A stretch of 64,000 bases of DNA, from contig JBGAOY010000012.1 in assembly GCA_044221555.1 (NCBI GenBank), positions 86,197 to 150,196 of the forward strand, read 5' to 3'. The notes beneath the pieces were generated by a model, which saw only the letters and a list, made by a program, of their open reading frames with translations, ran no database searches and was not told the DNA's origin. This document shows positions 11,610 through 20,973 of this stretch, piece by piece; position 1 is the first letter of the stretch; every line of letters begins with the position of its first letter. The position numbers and the translations under genes are program-made. The DNA is from JAEUJM01 sp044221555. Its GTDB lineage: Bacteria > Actinomycetota > Acidimicrobiia > Acidimicrobiales > DATDAH01.

Positions 11610-14600
11610 GTGCACGCGAGGTGGCGCCCGGCGACGCCGGTGGCAGCGATCGCCGCACTCCTGGCGGGCACCCTCGTCCTGAGTGTCGCCGGCGGCGGTC
11701 CGGCGGAAGCCGCCAGCGACAAGCCACCGCCGACGTTGGTGTCGACGTTCGGGGCCGGGGGCTCTGCGTATCCCGGGTCCCTGCAATTCAGCGGTGCGAA
11801 GGGGGTGGACGTGACCGCTTCCGGGAACCTGCTCGTCGCCGGCACCAGTCGTGTCCACCTCGTCGCCCCGGACGGCGCTTCGTTGGCCGAATGGGGAACC
11901 CAGGGATCCGGACCGGGGCAGTTCACCGGGGCGAACGACGTGGCGGAGGGGCCGGACGGCTCGATCTACGTCGCCGACACCTCGAACCATCGGATCCAGC
12001 GACTTGGTCCGGACGGCTCGTTCGTCTCGTCCTGGGGCGGGAGCGGGTCCGGGTCAGGCCAGTTCCGATACCCGATGAGCGTCGCGGTGGACGCGGGAGG
12101 AAAGGTCTACGTCGCCGATCAGATCAACGACCGGGTGCAGGTCTTCGACGCCGCCGGCGGGTTCATCGAGTCCTGGGGGCCCGGGACCATCAGCGACGGG
12201 ATCTATGAGCCGAACGGTGTGGCGGTGGCGCCTGACGGGAGCGTGTTGGTGGCAGTGAGGGCCAGTGGCCGCGACGTCGTGCGCCTCGGACCCGGCGGTG
12301 TCCTGCTCGATCAATGGGGCGAGACGCGGGGCGGGCAGGACGTGCAGGCCGTGGCCATCGACGTCGCCGCGGACGGCACCGTCGTGGTCGCCTCTGGGGA
12401 TCAGGCGAGCGACTCGTACACCGAGGTGGTGGTGCTCGACAGCGATCTCGAACTCGTGGCGGAGTTCGGCGGTCCCGGGGAATCCGATCCGGCGCCCGGG
12501 CAGCTGACAAGGCCAGATGGCATCGCGGTGGATGCGGATGGCACCGTGTGGGTCGGCGATGGCCCGCGCCTGCACCACTTCACCGTCGCGGGCGGCTTCA
12601 TCGAACGGTTCGGGACCCTGCGGGCCACGACCTTCCCGCGCTTCGACGAGGTGGCCGATGCCGAGGTGGCGCCGAACGGCGACGTCTACGTGGTGGAGCG
12701 GGCCAACCACCGGGTCCAGCGGCTCGCCCCCGACGGCTCGTTCGTGGGCGTGTGGGGCGGACCGGATCCCGGTGCCGGCCCCAGTCAGTTCGCGTCTCCC
12801 GAATCGATCGCGATCGACGGCGCGGGCGATGTCTACGTGGCCGACACCGGCAACGACCGGATCCAGCGGTTCAGCGCGGATGGGACCTTCGAGGCCGAGT
12901 GGGGGTCGTCCGGTCCGGGCCCTGGTCAGCTGGACCGGCCCGGGGGTGTGACGGTGGACGCGGACGGCGACGTCTTCGTGGCCGACTCGGGCAACGACCG
13001 GATCCAGCGGTTCAGCAGCAGCGGGGGGTTCGAGGCGGCGTGGACCGGCGCTCGTTGGGGCGTCGGGCCCTTGGACGATCCCCGGGACGTGGCCATCGGC
13101 GCCGGCGGGGCGGTGTACGTCGTCGACTGGGGCCACGAGCGCCTCGTCCGCTCCAACCGCAACGGGGGTGGACCTCTGGTGTTCGCCGAGGAGGAGGTGC
13201 CGAACGCGTACAGCGACGACGCCGGCCTCGCAGTGGACGACGACGGGCGGGTGTACCTCGGCACCGAGGACGTCGTCCACGACGGACCCACCATTTACGA
13301 GTTCTCCCCGTCGGGCGTGTTGACCGCGTCCTGGCCGCCGGCCATCGGAACGCTGATCCACTACCCGGCCATCGCCGCCGGCCCCACCGGCAAGCTGTAC
13401 CTCTTCCGCCGGTCGAGCGGCGACCAGAGCGCGGCCATCTTCCAGCAGCCGACGGGTCCGGCCGTGGCCATCGAGGCCCGAACCGTCCAGGCCACCGGCA
13501 CCGTGGGCCGCCCGCTCGACGTGCACGTGGTGGTGGCCAACCCGGGTACGGCCACGTTGACGGGCGTCACCGTGAACGACGCCATGGTCCCCGGGTGCAG
13601 CGGCGCGGTGGAGGACCTCGCGCCGGGCGAGGATCGGACCGTTGCCTGCACGCACACACCGATTGCGCCGGGCCCGTTCACGAACAGCGCGACGGTCGAC
13701 ACCGATCAGACCGCGCCACTCGTCTCGGAGTCGGCGTCGGTGGAGATCGCTCCGTATGCGCCGCCGGTGCTGGTGGGCGAGTGGGGCACCGTTGGGACCG
13801 GGGCCGGGCAGCTCGACAACCCCCCGGCCTTCGTCGTCGATCCGACCGGCGACGTGATCGTGGCCACCGGGAACTCGACCATCGCCCGATTCGACCAGGA
13901 CGGCGACTTCGAGTCCGTCATCGTCAACGCGAGCCCCGACGACCTCGACGTCGACCCCGCCGGCAACCTCCTCGCCCTGACCGGGCCCCCCGTGTCGAGC
14001 CGCACCCGGAAGTACAGCCCGGTGGGCACGCTCCTGTGGGAACGCTTCGTGACCCGCGCCCGCGGAATTGGCGCGGACGGGGCAGGGCGCGTCTGGCACG
14101 CCACGGTGCCCGACTACGAGACCCAGACCGGCGCGTCGTTGGTCAGGCTCACCCCGACCGGCGACATCGACCGATCCTTCGCGGTCGGCGACGCAGAGTT
14201 CGTGACCACCGGCGACGTCCTGGTGGACGACGCTCGGTCCCGTCTGTACCGGCTGCGCGGTGGCTCGCTGCCGATCAAGACGTATTCGGCCACAACCGGC
14301 GAGGTGCTCGGGACGGCGACGGTGGCGGCCCTCGCCGGCGACATCGACGCCGGTGGGAACCTCTACCTGGCCGTCCCCGGTGCGACCGGGCGACCCCTCA
14401 TCGAGGTGTACGACCCGTCTGGTGCGCTCCTCGTGCGCTGGCAGGTGCCGGGCGCCACCGACGTGAGCGTCGCCCCGGACGGGACGGTGTACGTCCTGGA
14501 CGCGGAAGCGGGCCGCATCCGGCGGTATGGGTTCGGTGTCACCGGCGCGGTCACGGACCAGGTGTCGAGCGACCCGGTGCCCGGTGCGTGGGTGCTCGCG

Positions 14601-15740
14601 GTCGACACGTCGACCGGACGACTCACCGGGTCGACCGCGGCCTCGGACGGTCGCTTCACCGTCACGGCCGGGATGGGCGACCGGTGGTTGGGCTTCCTCG
14701 ACCCCAGCGGTGATCACACGGGGGAGTGGTTCGACGACCATCCGCTGTCGGATCTCGCTGGTGCGGACGGGTTCGCCGTGGACCCGGGTGCGCCGAACGT
14801 GGCGTCTGCGGCGTTGGCGCCGGCAGGGCGGACGGCGCGGATGGCGGGTGTCGTGACGGGTTCGCCGGGTGATGCGTCGGCGCCGGGGGTGTTCGTGGGG
14901 GTGGTCGACTTGTCGGACGGTTCGTTGGCCGGGGGTGCGACCACCGGTGTGGACGGCGGTTATGTCGTGGACGGTCTGGGCTCGGGCGCGCATTTGGTGG
15001 TGTTCCTGGATCCCGCGGGGGCGCATGCACTTGAGTTCTTCGACGACTCACCGTCGCCGGGCGGATCGCAGGTAGTGGGCCTGGCGGCCGGTCAGACCTC
15101 GATCGCCGACGCGGTTCTCGCGTCGGCGATCCCTGCCGGGTCGGGTGCGACGTTGCAGGGGACGGTGACGGGTGGGGGTGACCCGATCGACGGGGCGCTG
15201 GTCGTCGCCTTGGACGCAGCGGACTTCTCGTTCGTGCGCGGCGGGTTCAGCGACGTCGCCGGGCACTACGAGCTGGAGGTACCGCCGGGCTCGTACCGAA
15301 TCGAGTTCGTCGATCCGTCGGCTGCGCATGCCGGCGAGTGGCACGACGATCACCCGATCACGGACCTGGCGGGGTCGACGCCGGTGGCGGTGGCCGCAGG
15401 GCCACCGTTGACGGTCGATGCCGACCTCGAGCCTGCGGGCTACACCGGGTCGATCGCCGGATCGGTGACGGGGCCCGGGAACGAGGCGGCGCAGGGCGGT
15501 TGGGTGGTGGTGTTGGATACGGCCACGTTCGGGTTCGTGGCGGGTGCCACGGTGGACGCCGACGGTGGGTACGTGGTGGGTGGCTTGGGCGCGGGTGACT
15601 ACGTCGTGGGCTTCATCGATCCCACTAGCACCCTGGCCACCGAGTGGCACGACAACGCTCCCGACATCGGTTCTGGCACTCCCGTCGCGGTCGCGGCCGG
15701 CGAGACCACCGCCGTGGACGCCGCGCTGGCGCCGGCGTGA
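11610..15740 (+). CDS. Large secreted NHL-repeat protein with DUF11 and four Cna/CPR-like repeats
   Basis: A 1376-residue secreted protein. GTG 11610 has AGGGGG 8 bases upstream; GTG 11601 is an alternative. Signal peptide: WRPATPVAAIAALLAGTLVLS. Two NHL beta-propeller blocks follow (about 50-510 and 730-980), with repeats such as GSIYVADTSNHRIQRLGPDGS and DVYVADTGNDRIQRF. A DUF11-like domain lies between them (VVVANPGTATLTGVTVND ... AVEDLAPGEDRTVACTH). About 400 C-terminal residues hold four carboxypeptidase-regulatory-like repeats, each ending in a variant of EWFDDHP. There is no sortase signal or membrane anchor, so it is probably released or held at the surface by its repeats. Function unknown; a scaffold or adhesin role is inference. 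Confidence 0.75.
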   Translation: MHARWRPATPVAAIAALLAGTLVLSVAGGGPAEAASDKPPPTLVSTFGAGGSAYPGSLQFSGAKGVDVTASGNLLVAGTSRVHLVAPDGASLAEWGTQGSGPGQFTGANDVAEGPDGSIYVADTSNHRIQRLGPDGSFVSSWGGSGSGSGQFRYPMSVAVDAGGKVYVADQINDRVQVFDAAGGFIESWGPGTISDGIYEPNGVAVAPDGSVLVAVRASGRDVVRLGPGGVLLDQWGETRGGQDVQAVAIDVAADGTVVVASGDQASDSYTEVVVLDSDLELVAEFGGPGESDPAPGQLTRPDGIAVDADGTVWVGDGPRLHHFTVAGGFIERFGTLRATTFPRFDEVADAEVAPNGDVYVVERANHRVQRLAPDGSFVGVWGGPDPGAGPSQFASPESIAIDGAGDVYVADTGNDRIQRFSADGTFEAEWGSSGPGPGQLDRPGGVTVDADGDVFVADSGNDRIQRFSSSGGFEAAWTGARWGVGPLDDPRDVAIGAGGAVYVVDWGHERLVRSNRNGGGPLVFAEEEVPNAYSDDAGLAVDDDGRVYLGTEDVVHDGPTIYEFSPSGVLTASWPPAIGTLIHYPAIAAGPTGKLYLFRRSSGDQSAAIFQQPTGPAVAIEARTVQATGTVGRPLDVHVVVANPGTATLTGVTVNDAMVPGCSGAVEDLAPGEDRTVACTHTPIAPGPFTNSATVDTDQTAPLVSESASVEIAPYAPPVLVGEWGTVGTGAGQLDNPPAFVVDPTGDVIVATGNSTIARFDQDGDFESVIVNASPDDLDVDPAGNLLALTGPPVSSRTRKYSPVGTLLWERFVTRARGIGADGAGRVWHATVPDYETQTGASLVRLTPTGDIDRSFAVGDAEFVTTGDVLVDDARSRLYRLRGGSLPIKTYSATTGEVLGTATVAALAGDIDAGGNLYLAVPGATGRPLIEVYDPSGALLVRWQVPGATDVSVAPDGTVYVLDAEAGRIRRYGFGVTGAVTDQVSSDPVPGAWVLAVDTSTGRLTGSTAASDGRFTVTAGMGDRWLGFLDPSGDHTGEWFDDHPLSDLAGADGFAVDPGAPNVASAALAPAGRTARMAGVVTGSPGDASAPGVFVGVVDLSDGSLAGGATTGVDGGYVVDGLGSGAHLVVFLDPAGAHALEFFDDSPSPGGSQVVGLAAGQTSIADAVLASAIPAGSGATLQGTVTGGGDPIDGALVVALDAADFSFVRGGFSDVAGHYELEVPPGSYRIEFVDPSAAHAGEWHDDHPITDLAGSTPVAVAAGPPLTVDADLEPAGYTGSIAGSVTGPGNEAAQGGWVVVLDTATFGFVAGATVDADGGYVVGGLGAGDYVVGFIDPTSTLATEWHDNAPDIGSGTPVAVAAGETTAVDAALAPA

Positions 15741-15817
15741 TCCCGCGCTGCGGGTGGCTGGTACGCCCGCAGCGGGCCGGCCAGCCGACCGGTTGCGGCC
15801 GGTAGCGTCGGCGGGCG

Positions 15818-16822
15818 ATGGAGACCCTGCCGGCGTCGGTGTACCGCGACCCCGAGGTCCACGCCGCGGAGCGCACTGCGGTGTTCGGGCGGGCGTGGCT
15901 GGTGTTCGCCCGGGGTGACGAGGTGGCGGCGCTGGCCACGAGCGTCGCCAAGACGGTGGCCGGCTACCCGTTGGTGGTCGTACGCGACAACGAGGGCGCC
16001 CTGGCGGGGTTCCACAACGTGTGCCGCCACCGGGCGGCGCCGGTGGCCGCAGACGGGACCGCGTCGTGCCGGGGTGGGCTGGTCTGCGGCTACCACGGCT
16101 GGTCGTACGAGCTGGACGGCTCGCTCCGCAAGGCCCGCGACTTCGGCGACGACCCCGGGCTCGACCCCGACGACTTCGGCCTGCACCCGGTCTCGGTGGG
16201 GGAGTGGTGCGGGCTGGTGTGGGTCAACCTCGACCCGGCGGCGCCGCCGCTGCTCGACGACCTCGGCGGGTTCGCCGCCGAGGCCGACGGCTTCCCCGTG
16301 GGCGACTACCGCTTCAGCCACGAGGTCGTCCACGACCTGGCCTGCAACTGGAAGACCTACGTGGACAACTACCTGGAGGGCTACCACGTGCCCTTCCTCC
16401 ACCCCGAGCTGAACCGTGAGCTCGACATGGCCACCTATCGCGTCGACGTGCGTGAGCCGGACGGGTACTGCATCCACTCGGCCCGCACTCGCAACGGCGC
16501 ACTCAGCGCCGGTCGCTGGCTGTTCCGCTTCCCGAACCTCGCCCTGAACCTGTATCCCGACGGCATGAACGTCGAGCGCATCCTGCCGGTTGGTGCCGAT
16601 CGCACCCGGATCGTCTACACGTACTACTTCTGCGAACCGGGGACGCCGGCGGCCAAGGAGTCCGAGCGCCTGTCGATGCTGTTGATGGACGAGGACAAGG
16701 CCATGTGCGAGCAGGTCCAGCGCAACCTCGACGCCGGCGTCTACGACCGGGGCCGCCTCAGCCCCCGCCACGAGCAGGGCGTGGCCCAGTTCCAATCCCT
16801 GTGGCGAGCGGCGATGGCCTGA
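15818..16822 (+). CDS. Rieske non-haem iron oxygenase, alpha subunit-like
   Basis: A 334-residue ring-hydroxylating/demethylating oxygenase. The Rieske [2Fe-2S] ligands are C69-R-H71 (NVCRHRAAP) and C90-x-x-H93 (CGYHGWSYELDG). The catalytic domain shows DNYLEGYHVPFLHPEL, the mononuclear iron histidines, and a C-terminal region resembling choline monooxygenase and carnitine-type oxygenases (YYFCEPGTPAAKESERL). It would need electron-transfer partners; no ferredoxin or reductase gene is adjacent. TAGCGT lies 9 bases before the ATG, so initiation may be leaderless or nearly so. Substrate cannot be assigned. Confidence 0.88.
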   Translation: METLPASVYRDPEVHAAERTAVFGRAWLVFARGDEVAALATSVAKTVAGYPLVVVRDNEGALAGFHNVCRHRAAPVAADGTASCRGGLVCGYHGWSYELDGSLRKARDFGDDPGLDPDDFGLHPVSVGEWCGLVWVNLDPAAPPLLDDLGGFAAEADGFPVGDYRFSHEVVHDLACNWKTYVDNYLEGYHVPFLHPELNRELDMATYRVDVREPDGYCIHSARTRNGALSAGRWLFRFPNLALNLYPDGMNVERILPVGADRTRIVYTYYFCEPGTPAAKESERLSMLLMDEDKAMCEQVQRNLDAGVYDRGRLSPRHEQGVAQFQSLWRAAMA

Positions 16823-17069
16823 CGCGCCGCCGCGATCCCTGTCGGACCCCCTCGCCATCATGCGGTCATGTCGAGCTCGTGTGGACGTCCAGTCACGCGA
16901 TTGGTGAGAGTATGACTTGCTGGAGCACGCCCTGACCCGTCGGGTCGAGGCCGGGCTGCGCTGGGCCCTCGATCTGACCTGACCGTCATCGCCGGTGCGG
17001 TGGCCCGTTCCGGCGCCCGATGCTGTCGCCTGGCCCACCGGATCAGGCGCCAGTTCCCCCGAATCTGGC

Positions 17070-18005
17070 TCAGGCGCCGCCGGCGACGGCCTGGAGGGGG
17101 TCGAGCACCCGAACGGGGGTGCCGGGCGCCACCTTGGCCACGTCGGCGACGAAGCCGCCGAGGTTCACGTTGAACGAGAACCCCATGGCCTCGGCGCCGG
17201 CGGCGGGGTCGGTCGGGAGGGGCCGGAAGAAGTCGTCGTGGTGGTGGGCCACGATCACCTTCGGGGAGAGGCGGCCGAGCACCCGTTCCACGAAGCGGTC
17301 GGTGTAGACCCGCCCGGCGATCCCGCAGAGGAACACGTCGACGTCGTGGTCGCGGATCTCGTCGTCGAGCAGGTCGGCGCTGCCCTGGTGGTACAGCGTC
17401 GCGCCGGCCACCTCGATGGCGATGCCCCACACCTGGCCGCATCGGTAGGCGCCGGCGCCGAGGTGGTCGAGCGAGTCACAGGTGAGCTCGCCGTCGCTCG
17501 GCACCGCGAGGCCGAACAGCAGCTTGGAGTGGCGGCTCGGCGTGAAGCGGACGGTGAAGGGCCCGATCTCGTAGGGCTGGTGGGGCTCGACCGCGACGGC
17601 CAGCTCGGGGCGGCCGTGGAGGGCGAGCAGGTGCTGCGCCGACGAGGAGCCGTAGACCGGGCACCCGTGGGCGGCCGCCACCGCGGCCGCATCGATGGCG
17701 TGGTCGAAGTGCGTGTGGCCGAGCAGGACCGCGTCCGCCGCGGGGAGCAGGTCGGCGACGAGGCCGGCGTCGGCGGGCAGCGGCCGGCGCGGGCGGGCCA
17801 CGGCCGCGAGCGGCGCCCGGGAGACGTAGGGGTCGATGAGGATCGTCGTGCCCTGATAGGTGAGGCGGAACCCGGCCGTGCCCAGCCACTGGACCTCGAG
17901 CCCGGTGGGCAGGTGCTCGCCGGCGCCGCCCCGCCCCCAGTTCAGGTCGCGCTGCACCCCCGGGTCGTCCCGGTGCTTCAGGGGCAGCCAGCGGGGCGCG
18001 TCCAC
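17070..18005 (-). CDS. MBL-fold metal-dependent hydrolase (UlaG/NAPE-PLD-like)
   Basis: A 311-residue metallo-beta-lactamase-fold enzyme. It reads LEVQWLGTAGFRLTYQGTTILIDPYVSR, then the metal-binding HTHFDHAID, and later TPSRHSK and VIVAHHHDDFF. The W-L-G-x-A-G-F-R and T-x-x-L-I-D-P strands with an HxHxDH motif match the UlaG/NAPE-PLD branch of lactonases and phosphodiesterases. The start is GTG 18005, with CAGACT exactly 6 bases upstream, consistent with a leaderless transcript. Bases 16823-17069 between its end and the Rieske gene hold no recognisable gene. Substrate unknown. Confidence 0.82.
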   Translation of the reverse strand: MDAPRWLPLKHRDDPGVQRDLNWGRGGAGEHLPTGLEVQWLGTAGFRLTYQGTTILIDPYVSRAPLAAVARPRRPLPADAGLVADLLPAADAVLLGHTHFDHAIDAAAVAAAHGCPVYGSSSAQHLLALHGRPELAVAVEPHQPYEIGPFTVRFTPSRHSKLLFGLAVPSDGELTCDSLDHLGAGAYRCGQVWGIAIEVAGATLYHQGSADLLDDEIRDHDVDVFLCGIAGRVYTDRFVERVLGRLSPKVIVAHHHDDFFRPLPTDPAAGAEAMGFSFNVNLGGFVADVAKVAPGTPVRVLDPLQAVAGGA

Positions 18006-18011
18006 GCCCCC

Positions 18012-18017
18012 AGTCTG
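18012..18017 (-). promoter_or_regulatory. Leaderless -10 element of the MBL-fold gene
   Basis: CAGACT on the minus strand (18017 to 18012), six bases before the GTG start at 18005; the same hexamer and spacing occur before the lipoprotein gene at 61794. Confidence 0.45.
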
Positions 18018-18042
18018 GTCGCTCCCGTCCCGACCACCGGTT

Positions 18043-18086
18043 CTGGCACCGGATTTCGGTGCTGGGGCACCGAAATCCGGTGCCAG
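18043..18086. repeat. Intergenic palindrome family A, copy 1
   Basis: A perfect 20-bp stem: CTGGCACCGGATTTCGGTGC (18043-18062), loop TGGG, and its reverse complement (18067-18086). The same element recurs at 19125-19168, identical including loop and nearby flanks (CGGTTC before, TTCG after), and at 25350-25389 in a related form. It lies between divergent genes. It resembles REP/BIME-type repeats. Confidence 0.85.
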
Positions 18087-18175
18087 TTCGCTGGGTCTTG
18101 GCCGCGAGGCCCGTGACGGCTACGTTCGCCGCACTTCCTCCCGACGCTGAACCACGTCTGCCTCAGGAGGAACCA

Positions 18176-19084
18176 GTGGACCCGGCCAGAGCCGTCATCC
18201 TCGACCTGTCATCTGCGCAGCATGCTGCGGTCGCGATCTGGCAGTTGCGCGAACACGATCTCTCCTACGACGAGATCGACCACCTGTGCGACTCGGGTGA
18301 GTGGCAACGCGTCACGCCCCTCGTGCTGCGCAGAGCCGGGTCGGCCCGGACGCGTGCGCAGGAGCTCATGGAAGCGGTGCTCGACGGCGGGCGCCACGCA
18401 GGCCTGACACACCTGGTCGCCGCCCAGCACTGGGGGGTGAAGCTGCGTCCGGGTCGCATCGACGTCAGCCGGGAGCGCGGGACGACGACGATCCCGGGTC
18501 GCCTGGCCACGATCCACGAGCCCCGCTCGTACCCGCCACACCATCGAACCGTCCTCGACGGCATACCCATCAGCGTTCCGTCCCGCATCCCCTTCGAGGT
18601 CGCGGGCACGACGCCGTCACGAGCGGAGAAGGTGCTCGATCGGTTGTGGGGGCGCAACGTCCTCGGATACCGCAGCATCAACCGCATGCTCGAGGAGCTC
18701 GGCGGGCGAGGTCGACCGGGGATCACCCTGATGCGGGAACTGCTCGCCGAGCGCGGGCCGGATTACCACCCGAACGACACGAATCTGGAGGATCGGTTCC
18801 AGGAGCTCGCCCGGGAGGCGGGCATCGATGACCTCGAGCGTCAACGGCACCTCTTCGGCGAGGAGTGGCTCGGACGCGTCGACTTCCTGCGCCGGCGCCG
18901 CCGGGTCCTCTTCGAGGTCCAGAGCGCCCTGTACCACGATGCTCTCGTGGATCGGCGGGCCGATGCACTGCGACGAGAGGGTCTGGAGGCTGCCGGCTAC
19001 GAATGCCACGAGTTCACCGACGCCGAGGTGTGGTTCGATCCGAGGGCCACGGTGGCGCGTCTTCGCACGCTTGCTCGTCGTTGA
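18176..19084 (+). CDS. DUF559/VSR-like nuclease-fold protein with AbiEi-like N-terminal helix-turn-helix
   Basis: A 302-residue protein starting at GTG 18176, 5 bases after AGGAGG (18165-18170); a longer open frame upstream only reads through the palindrome. The N-terminus (WQLREHDLSYDEIDHLCDSGEWQRV ... VLRRAG) matches the AbiEi-type antitoxin helix-turn-helix found in many actinobacterial proteins. The C-terminal ~90 residues (RVDFLRRRRRVLFEVQSALYH ... DALRREGLEAAGYECHEFTDAEVW) have the D-x-n-E-V-x layout of DUF559/VSR-like endonuclease folds. Such orphan proteins are scattered in accessory regions. No partner toxin is adjacent. Whether it cuts DNA is unknown. It is bracketed by copies of palindrome A. 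Confidence 0.6.
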   Translation: MDPARAVILDLSSAQHAAVAIWQLREHDLSYDEIDHLCDSGEWQRVTPLVLRRAGSARTRAQELMEAVLDGGRHAGLTHLVAAQHWGVKLRPGRIDVSRERGTTTIPGRLATIHEPRSYPPHHRTVLDGIPISVPSRIPFEVAGTTPSRAEKVLDRLWGRNVLGYRSINRMLEELGGRGRPGITLMRELLAERGPDYHPNDTNLEDRFQELAREAGIDDLERQRHLFGEEWLGRVDFLRRRRRVLFEVQSALYHDALVDRRADALRREGLEAAGYECHEFTDAEVWFDPRATVARLRTLARR

Positions 19085-19124
19085 GCCACACAGCGTGAGC
19101 GCACTCGTGGCCCTCCTCTCGGTT

Positions 19125-19168
19125 CTGGCACCGGATTTCGGTGCTGGGGCACCGAAATCCGGTGCCAG
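19125..19168. repeat. Intergenic palindrome family A, copy 2
   Basis: Identical to copy 1: arms 19125-19144 and 19149-19168, loop TGGG. It lies 40 bases after the stop of the DUF559-like gene and 50 bases before the CrtI-like gene, where it could stop or attenuate transcription. Confidence 0.85.
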
Positions 19169-19219
19169 TTCGGGAGGGGTTAGCGTCGATGCTCAGGGGC
19201 AGGCACCGGGAGGGGCGCG

Positions 19220-20908
19220 ATGGGCGACCAGTGGGACGAGCAGTGGGACGTGGTGGTGGTGGGGTCGGGGCCCGGCGGGCTGACCGCCGCCGCGTGCCTG
19301 GCGGGCGCCGGCCGGCGGGTGCTGGTGGTCGAGCGCCACGACCTGGCCGGCGGCAACGCCCAGGTGTTCCGGCGCCACCACCAGGGTGCCGAGTACGAGT
19401 TCGACGTGGGCATCCACTACATCGGTGACTGCGGCCCGGGCGGGTTGTTCCCCAGCATCTTCGGTGCCCTCGGCGTCGTCGACCGGATCGACTTCCGCCC
19501 GCTCGACCCCGACGGCTTCGACACCCTGGAGTTCCCCGACCTCGAGCTGCGCGTGCCCGCCGACTGGGACGAGTATCAGCGCCGCCTGGTCGACGCCTTC
19601 CCCGACGACCGGGCCGCGCTCGGTCGCTGCGTGCAGACCCTGCGCGACGTAGCCGACGAGGGTCGGAACCGGCTGATCCCGGGGGTCGAGACGCCCACGT
19701 TCGACCACTGGGCGTTCCGGCCGCTGTCGGAGCTGTTCGCCGAGTGCGAGCTGTCGCCCAAGGCCGCGGCCGTGCTCGATCACTGGTCGGGGCTGTACGG
19801 CGGCGGCCCCCGCCAGACCGCGGTGGCCATGCACGCCAGCATCATCGACCACTACATGCGGGGCGCCTACTACCCCGAAGGGGGTGGTCAGGTGCTGCCC
19901 GCCCGGCTCATCCAGGTGATCGAGGCCCACGGCGGCGAGGTGCGCACCCTCACCCCGGTGCGCGAGATCACGGTGCGCGATCGCCGGGCCGAGGGCGTCG
20001 TGCTCGACGACGGCACGGTCATCGAGGCTCCTCTGGTCATCTCCAACGCCGACTACGCCCGCACGGTGACGGGCCTGGTCGACCGCTCGCAGTGGGATCC
20101 GGCCACCCTCGACTGGGTGGAGAACGCCACCATGACCGTGGGACTGGTGTGCGTGTACGTCGTGGTCGACATCGAGCTCGACGGGCCGAACACCAACTAC
20201 TTCGTGTTCTCCAACTACGACACCGACGACCTCTACGACCGGTTGTACGACGGTGTCGGCATCAGCGATGACGAGCAGTTCGCCTACATCGCGATGGCGT
20301 CGCGCAAGGACCCGGGCAACGAGCACCTCTGCCCGCCCGGGCACACCAACTTCCAGGTGATGACCCTGGCCCCCGCGGGCTACGACTACTGGGGGATCGA
20401 GGCGGGACCCGCCGACGGTGGGTCGTACCGCCGCAGCGACGCCTACCGCGCCCGCAAGCAGGCGGTCACCGACCACCTGCTGGCGGCGGCCGAGCAGGTG
20501 CTGGGCCCCTTCCGCGACCACATCGTCCACGTCGAGACGGCCACACCGCTGAGCCAGGAGCGCTACACCCACTCCACCGGCGGCACCAGCTACGGCTACG
20601 TCCACTCACCCGACCAGAGCGGTCACAACCGCCCCGCCCACCGCACCGAGATCGAGGGCCTGTGGGTGGTGGGCGCCAACACCACCGAGGGTCACGGCAT
20701 CGCCGGCACCATGGTGGGCGGCGTGGCCTGCGCCGGCGAGATCCTGGACCGGCCGCTGCTGGTGGAGATGATCCTGGGCCAGCACCTGGTCGAGCCCGAC
20801 GCCATCCCGCCCGACCCACCCGACTTCGACCCGATGGAGTGGAGCCGGGGCGCCCGCCTGCGTGAGCGCCGCGCCGCGGGTCGGGCGGCGAGAGCCGCTC
20901 GCCGCTGA
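19220..20908 (+). CDS. CrtI/CrtISO-type FAD-dependent oxidoreductase
   Basis: A 562-residue flavoprotein of the phytoene desaturase/carotenoid isomerase/retinol saturase superfamily. The N-terminal dinucleotide-binding motif is VVVVGSGPGGLTAAACLAGAGRRVLVVERHDLAGG. YEFDVGIHYIGD follows. The YYPEGGGQVLPARLIQVIEAHGGEVRTLTPV segment and the C-terminal LWVVGANTTEGHGIAGTMVGG, which contacts FAD, complete the pattern. ATG 19220 has GGGAGGGG upstream. No phytoene synthase or other carotenoid gene is near, so the substrate may be another polyene or lipid; that is open. Confidence 0.85.
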   Translation: MGDQWDEQWDVVVVGSGPGGLTAAACLAGAGRRVLVVERHDLAGGNAQVFRRHHQGAEYEFDVGIHYIGDCGPGGLFPSIFGALGVVDRIDFRPLDPDGFDTLEFPDLELRVPADWDEYQRRLVDAFPDDRAALGRCVQTLRDVADEGRNRLIPGVETPTFDHWAFRPLSELFAECELSPKAAAVLDHWSGLYGGGPRQTAVAMHASIIDHYMRGAYYPEGGGQVLPARLIQVIEAHGGEVRTLTPVREITVRDRRAEGVVLDDGTVIEAPLVISNADYARTVTGLVDRSQWDPATLDWVENATMTVGLVCVYVVVDIELDGPNTNYFVFSNYDTDDLYDRLYDGVGISDDEQFAYIAMASRKDPGNEHLCPPGHTNFQVMTLAPAGYDYWGIEAGPADGGSYRRSDAYRARKQAVTDHLLAAAEQVLGPFRDHIVHVETATPLSQERYTHSTGGTSYGYVHSPDQSGHNRPAHRTEIEGLWVVGANTTEGHGIAGTMVGGVACAGEILDRPLLVEMILGQHLVEPDAIPPDPPDFDPMEWSRGARLRERRAAGRAARAARR

Positions 20909-20973
20909 ACGGCCCGGCCAGGGCGCGCCCGAGCACAGGATCTGCAACCTCCCCAGGGCAGGTCAGAGGTCGA

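Noticed and set aside
16923..16982. Short frame reading LLEHALTRRVEAGLRWALDLT
   Set aside because: About 21 codons with only a TTG start and no recognised family; possibly a gene relic, but not supportable as a gene.
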